Shown: in pieces, positions 25,955 to 35,356 of the stretch
Layout: every line of letters begins with the position of its first letter
Numbering within the stretch: position 1 is the first letter of the stretch
From: Undibacterium sp.
GTDB lineage: Bacteria > Pseudomonadota > Gammaproteobacteria > Burkholderiales > Burkholderiaceae_D
DNA: 64,000 nt
NCBI RefSeq assembly: GCF_030651495.1
Contig: NZ_JAUSFI010000009.1
Location: forward strand, 97,275 to 161,274
Reading direction: 5' to 3'
Program-made: the position numbers and the translations under genes
Notes under the pieces: generated by a model
Told to the model about the DNA's origin: nothing
Databases searched by the model: none
What the model saw: only the letters and a program-made list of their open reading frames with translations

Positions 25955-26869
25955 ATGCAGCAAGACTCCGTTACCCCCGCCATTTCAGACAACAAAACCA
26001 GCACGGCCCTGAGCCAGTTGCTCAGCACATTCGAGCTCGACTGCGTCAAGCCCGATCACTACATCGGGCAGAGCCTGGATCTGGGGTTCCGCAATTTGTT
26101 TGGCGGACACATACTCGGGCAGGCGCTGGTGGCCGCCGGAAATACCTGCGATCAGCGCAATGCGCATTCCCTGCACGCCTATTTCATCCGAGGCGGCGAT
26201 CCACGCGCGCCTATCGATTACAACGTGGACCGGATTCGGGATGGCAACAGTTTCAGCGTGCGCCGCGTGACGGCATCCCAGGGCGGCAAAGCGATCCTGA
26301 TTCTGTCGTCATCGTTTCAGGCCGACGAGGCAGGCTTCGAGCATCAGATCGAGATGCCGGACGTACCGCCACCCGAATCGCTGGCAGGCGTGGCCAGCAA
26401 CACTCGTCCGGTCACTGAACTGATTTCTTCCGGAGCGAAAGGAAAATTCACCAGTGATCTCGCCATCGAGATACGCCCCATTGATCCGGTCGATCCTTAT
26501 CACCCGGAAAAGAAGGCGCCGGTTCAATACGTCTGGTTTCGCGCCGATGGGTCGGTTCCTGATAATCAGGCCCTGCAAAAATGCCTGCTAGCCTATGCAT
26601 CCGACTTTGGCTTGCTTGGCACCTCCATGCGGCCGCATGGCGTCACCTACTATCAGCCCGGCATGGTGATGGCGAGTCTTGATCATGCGATGTGGTTTTA
26701 TCGCGATTTCCGTATCGACGAATGGCTGCTCTATGCCTGCGAAAGCCCCACCGCCGGACATGCCCGCGGACTCAATCGTGGCAATATCTTTAGCCGCGAT
26801 GGGAAGCTGGTAGCTTGCGTGGCGCAGGAAGGATTGATCAGGCAGCTAGGCGAAACCTCCGGCGCTTAA
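25955..26869 (+). CDS. tesB: Acyl-CoA thioesterase II (TesB)
   Basis: About 304 aa, a double-hotdog acyl-CoA thioesterase that frees fatty acids and CoA. The N-terminal half shows DHYIGQSLDLGFRNLFGGHI and LHAYFIRGGDPRAPIDYNVD, the C-terminal half LDHAMWFYRDFRIDEWLLYA and GLNRGNIFSRDGKLVACVAQ, all typical of TesB. I chose ATG 25955 (MQQDSV..), since the family starts close to SQLLSTFELDCV; an upstream ATG at 25916 is possible. It stands alone on the plus strand between two near-identical hairpin repeats. Confidence 0.92.
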   Translation: MQQDSVTPAISDNKTSTALSQLLSTFELDCVKPDHYIGQSLDLGFRNLFGGHILGQALVAAGNTCDQRNAHSLHAYFIRGGDPRAPIDYNVDRIRDGNSFSVRRVTASQGGKAILILSSSFQADEAGFEHQIEMPDVPPPESLAGVASNTRPVTELISSGAKGKFTSDLAIEIRPIDPVDPYHPEKKAPVQYVWFRADGSVPDNQALQKCLLAYASDFGLLGTSMRPHGVTYYQPGMVMASLDHAMWFYRDFRIDEWLLYACESPTAGHARGLNRGNIFSRDGKLVACVAQEGLIRQLGETSGA

Positions 26870-26923
26870 TATGGACGGGGGCAAGCCAGCGTTATTTTTT
26901 TCAAAATACCACCCCGGCCAGCG

Positions 26924-26980
26924 CGCATATTCCATGCGGGTCTGCAGCCACTCTGGCCTGCAAGCCGCATGGAATATGCG
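26924..26980. repeat. Dispersed hairpin repeat, copy 6
   Basis: Arms CGCATATTCCATGCGG and CCGCATGGAATATGCG pair without mismatch over 16 bases; the loop GCAGCCACTCTGGCCTGC carries a second short stem. Closest relative of copy 5. Confidence 0.9.
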
Positions 26981-27064
26981 CGAGCGGGCTACTGCATTTT
27001 GAAATATTCACCGTATCGAGAATAGCTACAGCGCCCGGATAAGGTGGGGCCAATATTCACTCGC

Positions 27065-28120
27065 TCACGTGGCAGCAGCGACCAAACGCTTTTTCAAGGC
27101 GAGCGCACGTTGCTCTATCAAATGCCAGGACACAACGGCAAGGGCAAGGGTGATGAGCGCCGACAACCCCATCAGCGCCAGCACAGAGATCCCGGGACAC
27201 AAGGCGGCCACCGATTGCTGTACCGGGAAGGCGTAGATATACACGCCATACGAATAATCCCCGACGGCATTGTATTTTCTGATCCCGCCAGCAGGTACAT
27301 AAGCGAGGTAAAACAGGATATAGCCAACGCTGAATTGATACACGGCGAAAAATGCCTGCTGATTGAGCAGGCCGGACACCAGCAAAGCGACGCCAAGCAA
27401 CGCAAAAATCGGTCCTGAGAGTCGCACCCGATCTTTCAGCACCCAATACGCGGCCCCGGAGAAGAACATAAAAAACAGTCTGATTGACTGATTTTCATCC
27501 AAGATATAAAAATAATGGATAAAAACTAACACCCCGCCCACGGCTGCACTAGCCAGTATCAGCGCACGAAGCAGCATCACATGCTGTTTCTTTGCGAAGC
27601 GGCTGAGCCAGAAAAACAGCCCCAAAAAAATGTACATTTTGACTTCATACACCATCGTCCACAGCGAGCCATTCACCGCGCCCTTATACGGATTGCGGTC
27701 GAAGACCCCGGGCAAGTAATACGCAACGCCTGCAATCAGCGTGACGCATTTCATCAAATAAAAATAAAGTTGCGGGTGGAGATAGTAAGACGCCAAAGGC
27801 AGCGAAGTAAAAATGGCCCCGAGCACGAATACCGTCAACAGCAGCATCAGCAGCAGCGCGGGATAAATCCGCAAGACTCTGGCCCACACATATTCCGACA
27901 AACTTTGACGGGTGAGCAGACTGCCTGCCACCAAAAAACCGCTGGCAATAAAAAACAGATCGACAGCCATGAACCCTAAACTGATCCCAAGACTCGGTTT
28001 GAATGGCTCAGCATGATTCAGCAAGGCGAAACTATGATCAACAAGCACGGCAAGCGCAGCGATGATGCGAATTAGGTTGAAATTGTTATTTTTTCCCTGG
28101 GTAAAATTCGATAACTTCAT
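27065..28120 (-). CDS. Acyltransferase 3 (OafA-like) membrane protein
   Basis: A 351-aa protein with about ten membrane helices. The N-terminus NFNLIRIIAALAVLVDHSFA holds the R-x-x-A-x-x-x-V-x-x-x-H signature of acyltransferase-3 enzymes, and AVDLFFIASGFLVAGSL the conserved F-F-x-x-S-G-F. Such enzymes O-acetylate surface polysaccharides or lipids. A single-domain member without the SGNH extension. It ends about 85 bases from hairpin copy 6. No glycan gene cluster is adjacent, so the target is unknown. Confidence 0.9.
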   Translation of the reverse strand: MKLSNFTQGKNNNFNLIRIIAALAVLVDHSFALLNHAEPFKPSLGISLGFMAVDLFFIASGFLVAGSLLTRQSLSEYVWARVLRIYPALLLMLLLTVFVLGAIFTSLPLASYYLHPQLYFYLMKCVTLIAGVAYYLPGVFDRNPYKGAVNGSLWTMVYEVKMYIFLGLFFWLSRFAKKQHVMLLRALILASAAVGGVLVFIHYFYILDENQSIRLFFMFFSGAAYWVLKDRVRLSGPIFALLGVALLVSGLLNQQAFFAVYQFSVGYILFYLAYVPAGGIRKYNAVGDYSYGVYIYAFPVQQSVAALCPGISVLALMGLSALITLALAVVSWHLIEQRALALKKRLVAAAT

Positions 28121-28454
28121 TTAAAAATGTCCGGTTCAAAATTCAAAATAAGCGCGCGCAAGCTGCCTGCGCCATAAGCGCGACATTATCCGATGAAAAC
28201 CCCCTGTGGCGACCGGAATCTGAACATGGCGGGCCAGGGGATTGCCGGAGTGGAGTGAAGGGGGATTGCTGAGGTGACTTAAAAAGGCTGTTTTGGCGCG
28301 GCGATCTGAAACAAAGGAATGTCATTTCGCCACACCAGTACCGTTGGAAAAACTTCTATTTCACCCTCTTGGCAATAACAAATAAAAGGGCGCGCATAGC
28401 GCACCCGGTTCAATACCCGTCCCCCATTAAATCGATGACGGGAGTGCCTGAAAA
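28121..28454. other. Intergenic region between acyltransferase and HMG-CoA lyase genes
   Basis: 334 bases. The right part holds the terminator of the HMG-CoA lyase transcript (28381-28406). The left part should contain the acyltransferase promoter. I see no credible protein frame or repeat of the main families. Confidence 0.5.
28381..28406 (-). terminator. Rho-independent terminator of the liu/bio transcript
   Basis: On the minus strand GGGTGCGC-TAT-GCGCGCCC (one G-T pair) is followed by TTTTATT. It lies about 50 bases after the HMG-CoA lyase stop. Confidence 0.75.
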
Positions 28455-29369
28455 TCACCCCAGCCGCTTGGCCGCCAGCGCATTCCCTGCCCGGCTCACC
28501 GCCTTGCGTCCCAGATGCGCAGAAATGAACTGTCCCGCATCGACCACCGCATCCAAATCTATCCCGGTGGCGATTCCCAATCCCTGCAGCAAGAACAGCA
28601 CGTCTTCGGTCGCGACATTGCCGGTCGCGCCTTTGGCATACGGGCAGCCGCCCAGGCCGGCAACCGACGAATGGAAAATCGAAATCCCGACTTCGAGACT
28701 GGCGTAAATATTCGCCAGCGCCTGGCCATAGGTATCGTGGAAATGACCGGATAAGCTATAGATAGGGAAGTCTTGCGCCACCAGTTGCATCACGTTTTGC
28801 ACTTGGCGTGCCGTGCCGACGCCGATGGTGTCGGCGATATCGATTTCGTCGCAACCGAGGTCACGCAGGCGCTTGACGACATCGGCCACGCTGGCGGGAT
28901 CGACTTCGCCCTGGTACGGGCAACCGAACGCGCAACTAATACTGCCGCGCAGGCGGATTTTATTTTGTAGTGCCGCCGCCGAGACTTCGCGGAAGCGCTC
29001 TATCGATTCGGCGATCGAGCAATTGATATTTTTTTGCGCAAAGGCTTCCGAGGCCGAGCTGAAGATCACGACTTCATCGGCCCCAGCCGCCAGCGCGGCT
29101 TCAAAGCCCTTCATGTTCGGCGTCAGTACCGAGTAGATCACGCCGGGTTTGCGTGTGATACCAGCCATGACTTCGGTCGAGGTGGCCATTTGCGGCACCC
29201 ACTTGGGCGAGACGAATGAGGCGGCTTCAATGTTACTAAAACCAGCCTCGGTCAGGCGATTCACCAGCGCGATCTTGATCTCGGCGGGGATGGTTTCTTT
29301 TTCGTTTTGCAAACCATCACGCGGGCCGACTTCGACGATTTTGACTTGCTTGGGTAATGACGTTTGCAT
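28455..29369 (-). CDS. liuE: Hydroxymethylglutaryl-CoA lyase
   Basis: Splits HMG-CoA into acetoacetate and acetyl-CoA, the last dedicated step of leucine breakdown. The 304-aa protein has VEVGPRDGLQNEKETIPAE at the N-terminus (metal-binding Asp), SGHFHDTYGQALANIYASLE (metal-binding His-x-His) and the active-site loop GLGGCPYAKGATGNVATEDV with its cysteine, all diagnostic. Start ATG 29369 has AGAGGATAC upstream. It is the last gene of a minus-strand series, starting one base after the ghrA stop, and is followed by a terminator. Also known as mvaB or hmgL. Confidence 0.95.
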   Translation of the reverse strand: MQTSLPKQVKIVEVGPRDGLQNEKETIPAEIKIALVNRLTEAGFSNIEAASFVSPKWVPQMATSTEVMAGITRKPGVIYSVLTPNMKGFEAALAAGADEVVIFSSASEAFAQKNINCSIAESIERFREVSAAALQNKIRLRGSISCAFGCPYQGEVDPASVADVVKRLRDLGCDEIDIADTIGVGTARQVQNVMQLVAQDFPIYSLSGHFHDTYGQALANIYASLEVGISIFHSSVAGLGGCPYAKGATGNVATEDVLFLLQGLGIATGIDLDAVVDAGQFISAHLGRKAVSRAGNALAAKRLG

Positions 29370-29370
29370 A

Positions 29371-30306
29371 TTAGTATCCTCTGTGTTGATCGACCAGTCC
29401 GCTGATGGCCAGGCCCGCTTGTAACATCTGAATCTTGGCGGCGATCTGGCGTGCGCTGTCATCGCGCAAAGTCAGTGCCGAAATATGCGGGGTAATGCTG
29501 ATACGCGGCTCTTGCCAGAACGGATGGACAGGCGGCAAGGGTTCTTCGCGGAATACATCGAGCGTCGCACCGGCGATATGCTGTTGCTGTATCAGGGCGA
29601 GTAAATCGGCCTCGACCAGATGCGCACCGCGCGCCACGTTGATGACGTAAGCGCCACGCGGCAGTTTGGCGAGATTCTCGCAATTCAGGATATCTTCCGT
29701 CTCAGGCGTGAGTGGCAAAATCGCAACTAACACGCGTGAAGCGCGCAAGAAACCGTCCAGCCCGTCCTGGCCGGAATAACAGTGCACGCCAGGCAAGTCT
29801 TTTGGCGTGCGGCTCCAGCCATTGAGCGGGAAGTCAAACTGACGCAGCGCCTCGATGATGCGCTGGCCCAAGACACCCAGACCCAGCACGCCGATGCTGA
29901 AACTCTGCTTGTCAAATGGTTTTAAAAAGCGCCAAAGCTGATCGGTGTTTTGCAATGCATACGCATCGAGACGGCGAAAATAACGCAATACCGCATGCGC
30001 GACAAACTCGGCCATTTGGATACCCATACCGGCATCGTCCAGCCGGATGACCGGCACGCCAGGCGGCAGCGCATCACCCAGCTGCAAAATCGCATCGACT
30101 CCGGCCCCGAGGTTGAAAATCGCTTTCAGGTCGGTGCGGCCGCGCAGCATGGCGGCGGGCGGTTTCCAGACCAGGGCATAATCCGCCGGGGCCGTATCAC
30201 CCTCTTGCCAGACGCGGATACTGGCGCCGGGAATCGCTTGCTGAAAGGCGCTGAGCCAAGCTTCCGGATTGGCACCCGTGGCGTGAAAGAGTATGTCCAT
30301 ATTCAA
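29371..30306 (-). CDS. ghrA: Glyoxylate/hydroxypyruvate reductase A
   Basis: A 311-aa D-2-hydroxyacid dehydrogenase that reduces glyoxylate and hydroxypyruvate with NAD(P)H. It matches the GhrA subgroup along its length: DYALVWKPPAAMLRGRTDLK, GAGVDAILQLGD, cofactor motif GVLGLGVLGQRI, catalytic Arg in NVARGAHLVEADLL, Glu in FREEPLPPVHPFW, His in ITPHISALT, and the C-terminal VDQHRGY. Start at ATG 30306 or 30300. It lies between mccA-type liuD and liuE on one strand, an unusual member of a leucine operon. Confidence 0.9.
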   Translation of the reverse strand: MNMDILFHATGANPEAWLSAFQQAIPGASIRVWQEGDTAPADYALVWKPPAAMLRGRTDLKAIFNLGAGVDAILQLGDALPPGVPVIRLDDAGMGIQMAEFVAHAVLRYFRRLDAYALQNTDQLWRFLKPFDKQSFSIGVLGLGVLGQRIIEALRQFDFPLNGWSRTPKDLPGVHCYSGQDGLDGFLRASRVLVAILPLTPETEDILNCENLAKLPRGAYVINVARGAHLVEADLLALIQQQHIAGATLDVFREEPLPPVHPFWQEPRISITPHISALTLRDDSARQIAAKIQMLQAGLAISGLVDQHRGY

Positions 30307-30325
30307 TATTCGTTAGCGGTTAACT

Positions 30326-30351
30326 CCCTTCTCCCGCTAACGGGAGAAGGG
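30326..30351. repeat. CTCCCG-type hairpin repeat between ghrA and liuD
   Basis: CCCTTCTCCCG and CGGGAGAAGGG pair perfectly around CTAA. Related hairpins occur at 36731-36869 (two) and 40110-40133. Without a T-tract, a strong terminator is unlikely; an mRNA-stabilising or REP-like role is possible. Confidence 0.75.
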
Positions 30352-30361
30352 TTCTACAAAA

Positions 30362-32359
30362 TCACTCCTGCTTAAACGTCAGCAGCGGTGCGCCTTCGGT
30401 GACTTGGTCGCCTACGGCATACAAAACTTCTTCCACTACGCCATCGTGCGGTGCGGCGATCGTGTGTTCCATCTTCATCGCCTCCATGATCAGGAGGGCG
30501 TCGCCTTTTTTGACTTCCTGCTCTTGACTCACCAGCACGGCCACGATCTTGCCTGGCATCGGCGCGGTCAGGCGACCGCCTTCGGCTTCAGCTTCGCCGG
30601 CATGCGCCAGCGCATCTTTGTAATGCAGGTCGGTATGCACGCCCTGGCTGAAGACATGGAAGTGTTCGCCATCGCGCACTACCGTGCCTTTGATGGTCTG
30701 GTCGGCGATCTTGAGTACGATGTCGTTCTGATGGACAGAGGCGACGACGACCTGCACGCTGACGTCAGCCACGCGGACTTGCCAGCTGTCAGCCAGATAC
30801 GTCACCTGCACTTGTTGCGCATGGGTTTCTTCATCAAATTGCAAATGGCGCTGCAAATGGCTGTTCAGGCGCCAGCCCTGGCTGCTTTGCCACGGATCAT
30901 TGCCGGACGTTTTTTCCGACAAGAGCAGAGAAATGCTGGCCAGCGCCAGCACGGCCAGCGAAGCAGGAGCAGGTTGGGGGAATAAATCCGCCTGATTGCG
31001 CTCGATCAGGCCGGTGTCGAGGTCGGCGCTGGAGAAGGCAGGGCTTTCGATCAGGCGTTTCAGGAAAGCGATATTCGATGACAGGCCGACGATCTGGTAT
31101 TCGGACAGCGCCTGCGCCATGCGTGCCAGCGCTTCTTTTCTGTCTTTGCCCCAGACGATCATCTTGGCGATCATCGGATCATAGAATGGCGAAATGGTGT
31201 CGCCCTCGCGCACGCCGCTGTCGATACGGAATGCGGCTGGCTCGGTGCTGCCACCGAGTTCAAAATTCACTGCGCTCGGGGTACGGGCGTGGCGCAAAGT
31301 GCCTATCGACGGCAAGAAACCTTTTTCCGGATTCTCGGCATACACGCGTGCTTCTATCGCATGGCCATGGATCTTGAGTTCGGACTGTTGCAAAGGCAGC
31401 TTTTCACCCGCGGCCACGCGCAATTGCCACTCGACCAGATCGGTGCCGGTGATCATTTCTGTAACCGGATGCTCGACTTGCAGGCGCGTGTTCATTTCCA
31501 TGAAATAGAACGAGCCATCCTGGTTCGCGATGAACTCGACCGTTCCGGCACCGACATAACCGACGGCTTTGGCGGCAGCGACTGCGGCTTCACCCATGGC
31601 GGCGCGGCGCTCTGGCGGCATGCCGGGTGCAGGCGCTTCTTCGAGTACTTTTTGATGGCGGCGCTGTACCGAGCAATCGCGCTCGAACAGGTAAACGCAA
31701 TCGCCGTGGGTGTCGGCAAACACCTGTATTTCGATATGACGCGGACGTTGCAGGTATTTTTCTGCCAGCACCTTGTCATCGCCAAACGAGCTGATCGCTT
31801 CGCGCTTGCAAGAGGCCAAAGCCGCCTTGAAATCGATGCTGTGCTCAATCACGCGCATGCCCTTGCCGCCGCCGCCGGCACTGGCTTTCAGCAACACCGG
31901 ATAACCGATGCGGTCGGCCTCGTTCTGCAAGAAATCGGCGTCTTGATTGTCGCCATGGTAGCCTGGCACCAGCGGTACATTGGCTTTTTCCATCAAGGAT
32001 TTAGCGGCAGATTTGCTGCCCATGGCACGGATCGCGGAAGCGGGCGGGCCGATGAAGACCAGACCGGCCTTGGCGCAGGCATCGGCAAAATCGCTATTCT
32101 CGGATAAGAAGCCGTAACCCGGGTGGATCGCCTGCGCGCCGGTAGCCAGCGCGACTTCGATGATTTTATCCGCGCGCAGATAACTCTCTTTGGCCGGTGC
32201 GGCACCGATCAAGACCGCCTCATCACAGACCGCCACATGCTTGGCATTGGCATCGGCTTCTGAATAGACCGCGACGGTTTTAATCCCCATACGGCGGGCG
32301 GTAGCGGCGACACGGCAGGCGATTTCGCCGCGATTGGCGATCAGGATTTTGCTAAACAT
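30362..32359 (-). CDS. liuD: Methylcrotonyl-CoA carboxylase, biotin subunit
   Basis: The 665-aa alpha subunit (also mccA) carboxylates its own biotin with ATP and bicarbonate. Domains: biotin carboxylase (MFSKILIANRGEIACRVAAT at the start; ATP-grasp glycine loop KASAGGGGKGMRVIEHS; EMNTRLQVEHPVTE active site), a central linker, and a C-terminal biotinyl domain with the attachment lysine in LLIMEAMKMEHTIAAPHDG. It pairs with the carboxyltransferase encoded at 37672-39294. The leucine context and length favour methylcrotonyl-CoA over propionyl- or geranyl-CoA as substrate. It lies about 75 bases downstream of bioB. Confidence 0.92.
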   Translation of the reverse strand: MFSKILIANRGEIACRVAATARRMGIKTVAVYSEADANAKHVAVCDEAVLIGAAPAKESYLRADKIIEVALATGAQAIHPGYGFLSENSDFADACAKAGLVFIGPPASAIRAMGSKSAAKSLMEKANVPLVPGYHGDNQDADFLQNEADRIGYPVLLKASAGGGGKGMRVIEHSIDFKAALASCKREAISSFGDDKVLAEKYLQRPRHIEIQVFADTHGDCVYLFERDCSVQRRHQKVLEEAPAPGMPPERRAAMGEAAVAAAKAVGYVGAGTVEFIANQDGSFYFMEMNTRLQVEHPVTEMITGTDLVEWQLRVAAGEKLPLQQSELKIHGHAIEARVYAENPEKGFLPSIGTLRHARTPSAVNFELGGSTEPAAFRIDSGVREGDTISPFYDPMIAKMIVWGKDRKEALARMAQALSEYQIVGLSSNIAFLKRLIESPAFSSADLDTGLIERNQADLFPQPAPASLAVLALASISLLLSEKTSGNDPWQSSQGWRLNSHLQRHLQFDEETHAQQVQVTYLADSWQVRVADVSVQVVVASVHQNDIVLKIADQTIKGTVVRDGEHFHVFSQGVHTDLHYKDALAHAGEAEAEGGRLTAPMPGKIVAVLVSQEQEVKKGDALLIMEAMKMEHTIAAPHDGVVEEVLYAVGDQVTEGAPLLTFKQE

Positions 32360-32433
32360 GGTGCGATCTTTCTAAGAGAAATGACTTACCCGCCACTTTT
32401 TTACAGTGCCGTGAATACGTTCGTATATCGTGA

Positions 32434-33453
32434 TTACTTGCAGCCGCCAGCCTTTGCCTCGACTTTGCCGCGGGTTTTCAAGCCCAGTTTGGCCAGCAAT
32501 ACGCGGTCATCTTCGGCATCAGGATTGCCGGTGGTGAGCAACTTATCGCCGTAAAAGATTGAATTCGCGCCAGCCAAAAAGCACATGGCTTGCACCGCTT
32601 CGCCCATCTGGCGCCGCCCGGCCGACAGGCGCACGCGCGCTTTTGGCATGGTAATGCGTGCCACCGCGATGGTGCGGACAAATTCCAGCGGATCGAGCGG
32701 ATCGATGCCGTGTAAAGGCGTGCCTTCTACCTGCACCAGATGATTGACTGGCACGGATTCCGGATACGGGTTCAGGTTCGCCAATTGCGCGATCAGGCCG
32801 GCACGCTGGCGGCGAGATTCGCCCATGCCGACGATGCCGCCGCAGCAGACTTTGAGGCCGGCATTACGCACGTGACCCAGCGTATCAAGACGGTCTTGAT
32901 AATCACGCGTCGAGATGACATTGCTGTAAAACTCAGGCGCGGTATCGAGATTGTGGTTGTAATAATCGAGGCCGGCATCTTTCAGGCGCTGTGCCTGCTC
33001 TTCTTTCAACATGCCCAGCGTGGCGCAGGTTTCCAGACCCATGGCTTTGACTTCGCGCACCATGACTTCGACTTTTTCCATGTCTCTATCTTTTGGCGAG
33101 CGCCAGGCCGCACCCATGCAAAAACGGGTGGCGCCGTTTTCACGCGCTGCTTTGGCGGCATCCAGCACTTCGCGCACGTCCAGCATTTTTTTGGCTTCGA
33201 CACCGGTATCGTAACGCGCCGCTTGCGGGCAATAACCGCAATCTTCTTCGCAGCCACCGGTCTTGATCGACAGCAAAGTGGCCAGCTCAACATCGGCATC
33301 CGGAAAGTACTCACGGTGCGTTTGCTGTGCCTTGAACATCAAGTCATTGAAGGGCAAATCGAACAATGCCAGTACATCATCCACCGGCCAGGTCTCGGCT
33401 TCTATCGCTTTGACGGGGGATTGAAATGTGACAGGAGAGGCGCTTTGGTTCAT
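32434..33453 (-). CDS. bioB: Biotin synthase
   Basis: A radical SAM enzyme that inserts sulfur into dethiobiotin. The 339-aa protein has the cluster motif C-x3-C-x2-C in [14 protein letters not shown] and the family segments [39 protein letters not shown] and [17 protein letters not shown], and near the end [20 protein letters not shown]. It ends with a Cys-containing tail (AKAGGCK) of no known role. It is the last bio gene, about 23 bases after bioD, and is followed by the biotin-dependent liuD. Confidence 0.97.
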   Translation of the reverse strand: MNQSASPVTFQSPVKAIEAETWPVDDVLALFDLPFNDLMFKAQQTHREYFPDADVELATLLSIKTGGCEEDCGYCPQAARYDTGVEAKKMLDVREVLDAAKAARENGATRFCMGAAWRSPKDRDMEKVEVMVREVKAMGLETCATLGMLKEEQAQRLKDAGLDYYNHNLDTAPEFYSNVISTRDYQDRLDTLGHVRNAGLKVCCGGIVGMGESRRQRAGLIAQLANLNPYPESVPVNHLVQVEGTPLHGIDPLDPLEFVRTIAVARITMPKARVRLSAGRRQMGEAVQAMCFLAGANSIFYGDKLLTTGNPDAEDDRVLLAKLGLKTRGKVEAKAGGCK

Positions 33454-33476
33454 GTTTTTTCCTAACTTAAAAATAT

Positions 33477-34172
33477 TTAAAGCGTCAAAAAATTTACATT
33501 CAAATAGCCGGCAGCGGCTTGCGCTGTCGGTTGTTCAAATCGTGGAATCTGGCCCAGCAGCGGTGCCGCTAAGCGGGTGCGCAAGGCGGCCAGATTTTCA
33601 TTCAGATACAGCATGTCGGCATCCACCGTGTTGGCGACCCAGCCTGCCAGCGTCAAACCGCGGGCGGCAATTGCCTCGGCGGTGAGCAAGGCATGATTGA
33701 TACACCCGAGGCGCATGCCCACCACCAAAATCACCGGCAAACCCATCTGCTGCGCCAGGTCGGCGGTCGTTAATTCTTCATTCAGCGGCACACAAAATCC
33801 GCCGACGCCTTCAACGATCACGGCATCGGCTTGCTGCACCAATTGTTGGTAACAGGTCTGTATATGCGCGACAGAAATATGGACATTTTCTAGCGCGGCC
33901 ACGATATGCGGCGCGGCCGGCGTCTGCATCAGATACGGCGCCACCCATGCTGTCGGACACGGTACGCTGGCCGCTGCCATCAAGGCATCGACGTCTTCAT
34001 TGTGCCAGACGCCATTTTGCAGCTCGGCACCGGCGGCAACCGGCTTCATCCCCACCGTGCGCAAACCGTTTTGCGTGAATGCAAATAGCAAAGCCGAGCT
34101 GACCAGGGTTTTACCGATCTCGGTATCGGTGCCGGTGACAAAATAATCATGTTGACGCTGGTCTTGCATCAA
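33477..34172 (-). CDS. bioD: Dethiobiotin synthetase
   Basis: Closes the ureido ring of biotin using ATP and CO2. The 231-aa protein has the P-loop [19 protein letters not shown] near the N-terminus, [11 protein letters not shown] (substrate lysine region) and [13 protein letters not shown], the last being a signature of BioD. Its ATG overlaps the bioF stop by four bases. Confidence 0.95.
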   Translation of the reverse strand: MMQDQRQHDYFVTGTDTEIGKTLVSSALLFAFTQNGLRTVGMKPVAAGAELQNGVWHNEDVDALMAAASVPCPTAWVAPYLMQTPAAPHIVAALENVHISVAHIQTCYQQLVQQADAVIVEGVGGFCVPLNEELTTADLAQQMGLPVILVVGMRLGCINHALLTAEAIAARGLTLAGWVANTVDADMLYLNENLAALRTRLAAPLLGQIPRFEQPTAQAAAGYLNVNFLTL

Positions 34173-35356
34173 TCAGACTCCAAGGCATTGACGGCATCGA
34201 GCAGGCACGCCACGTCGTCCTGGGTATGCGCGGCGGATAAGGTAATACGTAAGCGGGCCGTACCGTCCGGCACCGTAGGCGGGCGTATCGCCGGCACCCA
34301 CAAGCCTTGTTCGTACAGGCTGGCGGCGGCGCGCAGCGCTTCGGCATTATCGCCAATGATGATAGGCTCGATTGCGGTGATCGACGGCATCAGCTTCCAC
34401 CGCTTGAGACGCAAGTCACTGCGCAATTGCGTGATTAAATCATTCAAATGCGCACGACGGGCGTGGCCCTCTTCGCCACCGATGATATCGAGGCTGGCCA
34501 GCAAGGCATGCGCCAAAGCCGGTGGAGCGGCGGTAGTATAAATATACGGACGCGCCTTTTGCACCAGCCAGTCGATCACGGTAGCATGCGCGGCGACAAA
34601 AGCGCCGCCGACACCGGCCGCCTTGCCCAGCGTCCCCATATAAACCAGATTGGGCGACGACAAATTAAAATGCTCCAGCACACCGCGGCCATGTTCGCCC
34701 ATGGCCGCAAAGCCATGCGCATCATCGACGACCAGCCAGGCATTGTACTTTTCGCATAAGGCGAGAATGGCGGGCAGTGGTGCCAGATCGCCATCCATGC
34801 TAAATACGCTATCGGTCACGACGATCTTGGTCGCGGCGGAACTGGCCGCCAGCAGCGCTTGCAGCGCCATCACATCGCCATGCGGATACACCTGCACTTG
34901 CGCGCGCGACAGTTTGGCACCGTCGATCAGCGAGGCATGGTTCAGGCTTTCTGAAAAGATCTCCGTCTCGCGGCCAGACACCGCCGCCAGGCCAGAGAGC
35001 ACGGCCAAATTCGCCATGTAACCGGTGCAAAAATACAGCGCACGGGCGGAGGCGATATGCGGCGACATGAAATCGGCCAGCCGCTCTTCCAACATGGCAT
35101 GGGCACGGCTGTGGCCGCTGATCAGATGCGAAGCCCCGCTGCCGACACCATACAGGCTGGCACCTTGCTGCAAGGCGGCGATAATTTTTGGATGCGCGGC
35201 CAAACCGAGATAATCGTTGCTGCAAAACGCCAGCATGGGATTGCCATCGACCGTCACGCGCGGCGCACAGGCCGTTTCCGCAGTGCGGCGGCGGCGGCGC
35301 AGGCTCTTGGCGCTCAGCGCGTCGAGCTGGGTTTCTAATTGTTCTAGCAAAATCAT
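34169..35356 (-). CDS. bioF: 8-amino-7-oxononanoate synthase
   Basis: A PLP enzyme that condenses pimeloyl-ACP/CoA with alanine. The 395-aa protein shows [50 protein letters not shown] and the PLP lysine in [15 protein letters not shown]. It overlaps bioA and bioD by four bases on each side, so bioA-F-D are translationally coupled. Confidence 0.96.
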   Translation of the reverse strand: MILLEQLETQLDALSAKSLRRRRRTAETACAPRVTVDGNPMLAFCSNDYLGLAAHPKIIAALQQGASLYGVGSGASHLISGHSRAHAMLEERLADFMSPHIASARALYFCTGYMANLAVLSGLAAVSGRETEIFSESLNHASLIDGAKLSRAQVQVYPHGDVMALQALLAASSAATKIVVTDSVFSMDGDLAPLPAILALCEKYNAWLVVDDAHGFAAMGEHGRGVLEHFNLSSPNLVYMGTLGKAAGVGGAFVAAHATVIDWLVQKARPYIYTTAAPPALAHALLASLDIIGGEEGHARRAHLNDLITQLRSDLRLKRWKLMPSITAIEPIIIGDNAEALRAAASLYEQGLWVPAIRPPTVPDGTARLRITLSAAHTQDDVACLLDAVNALESD

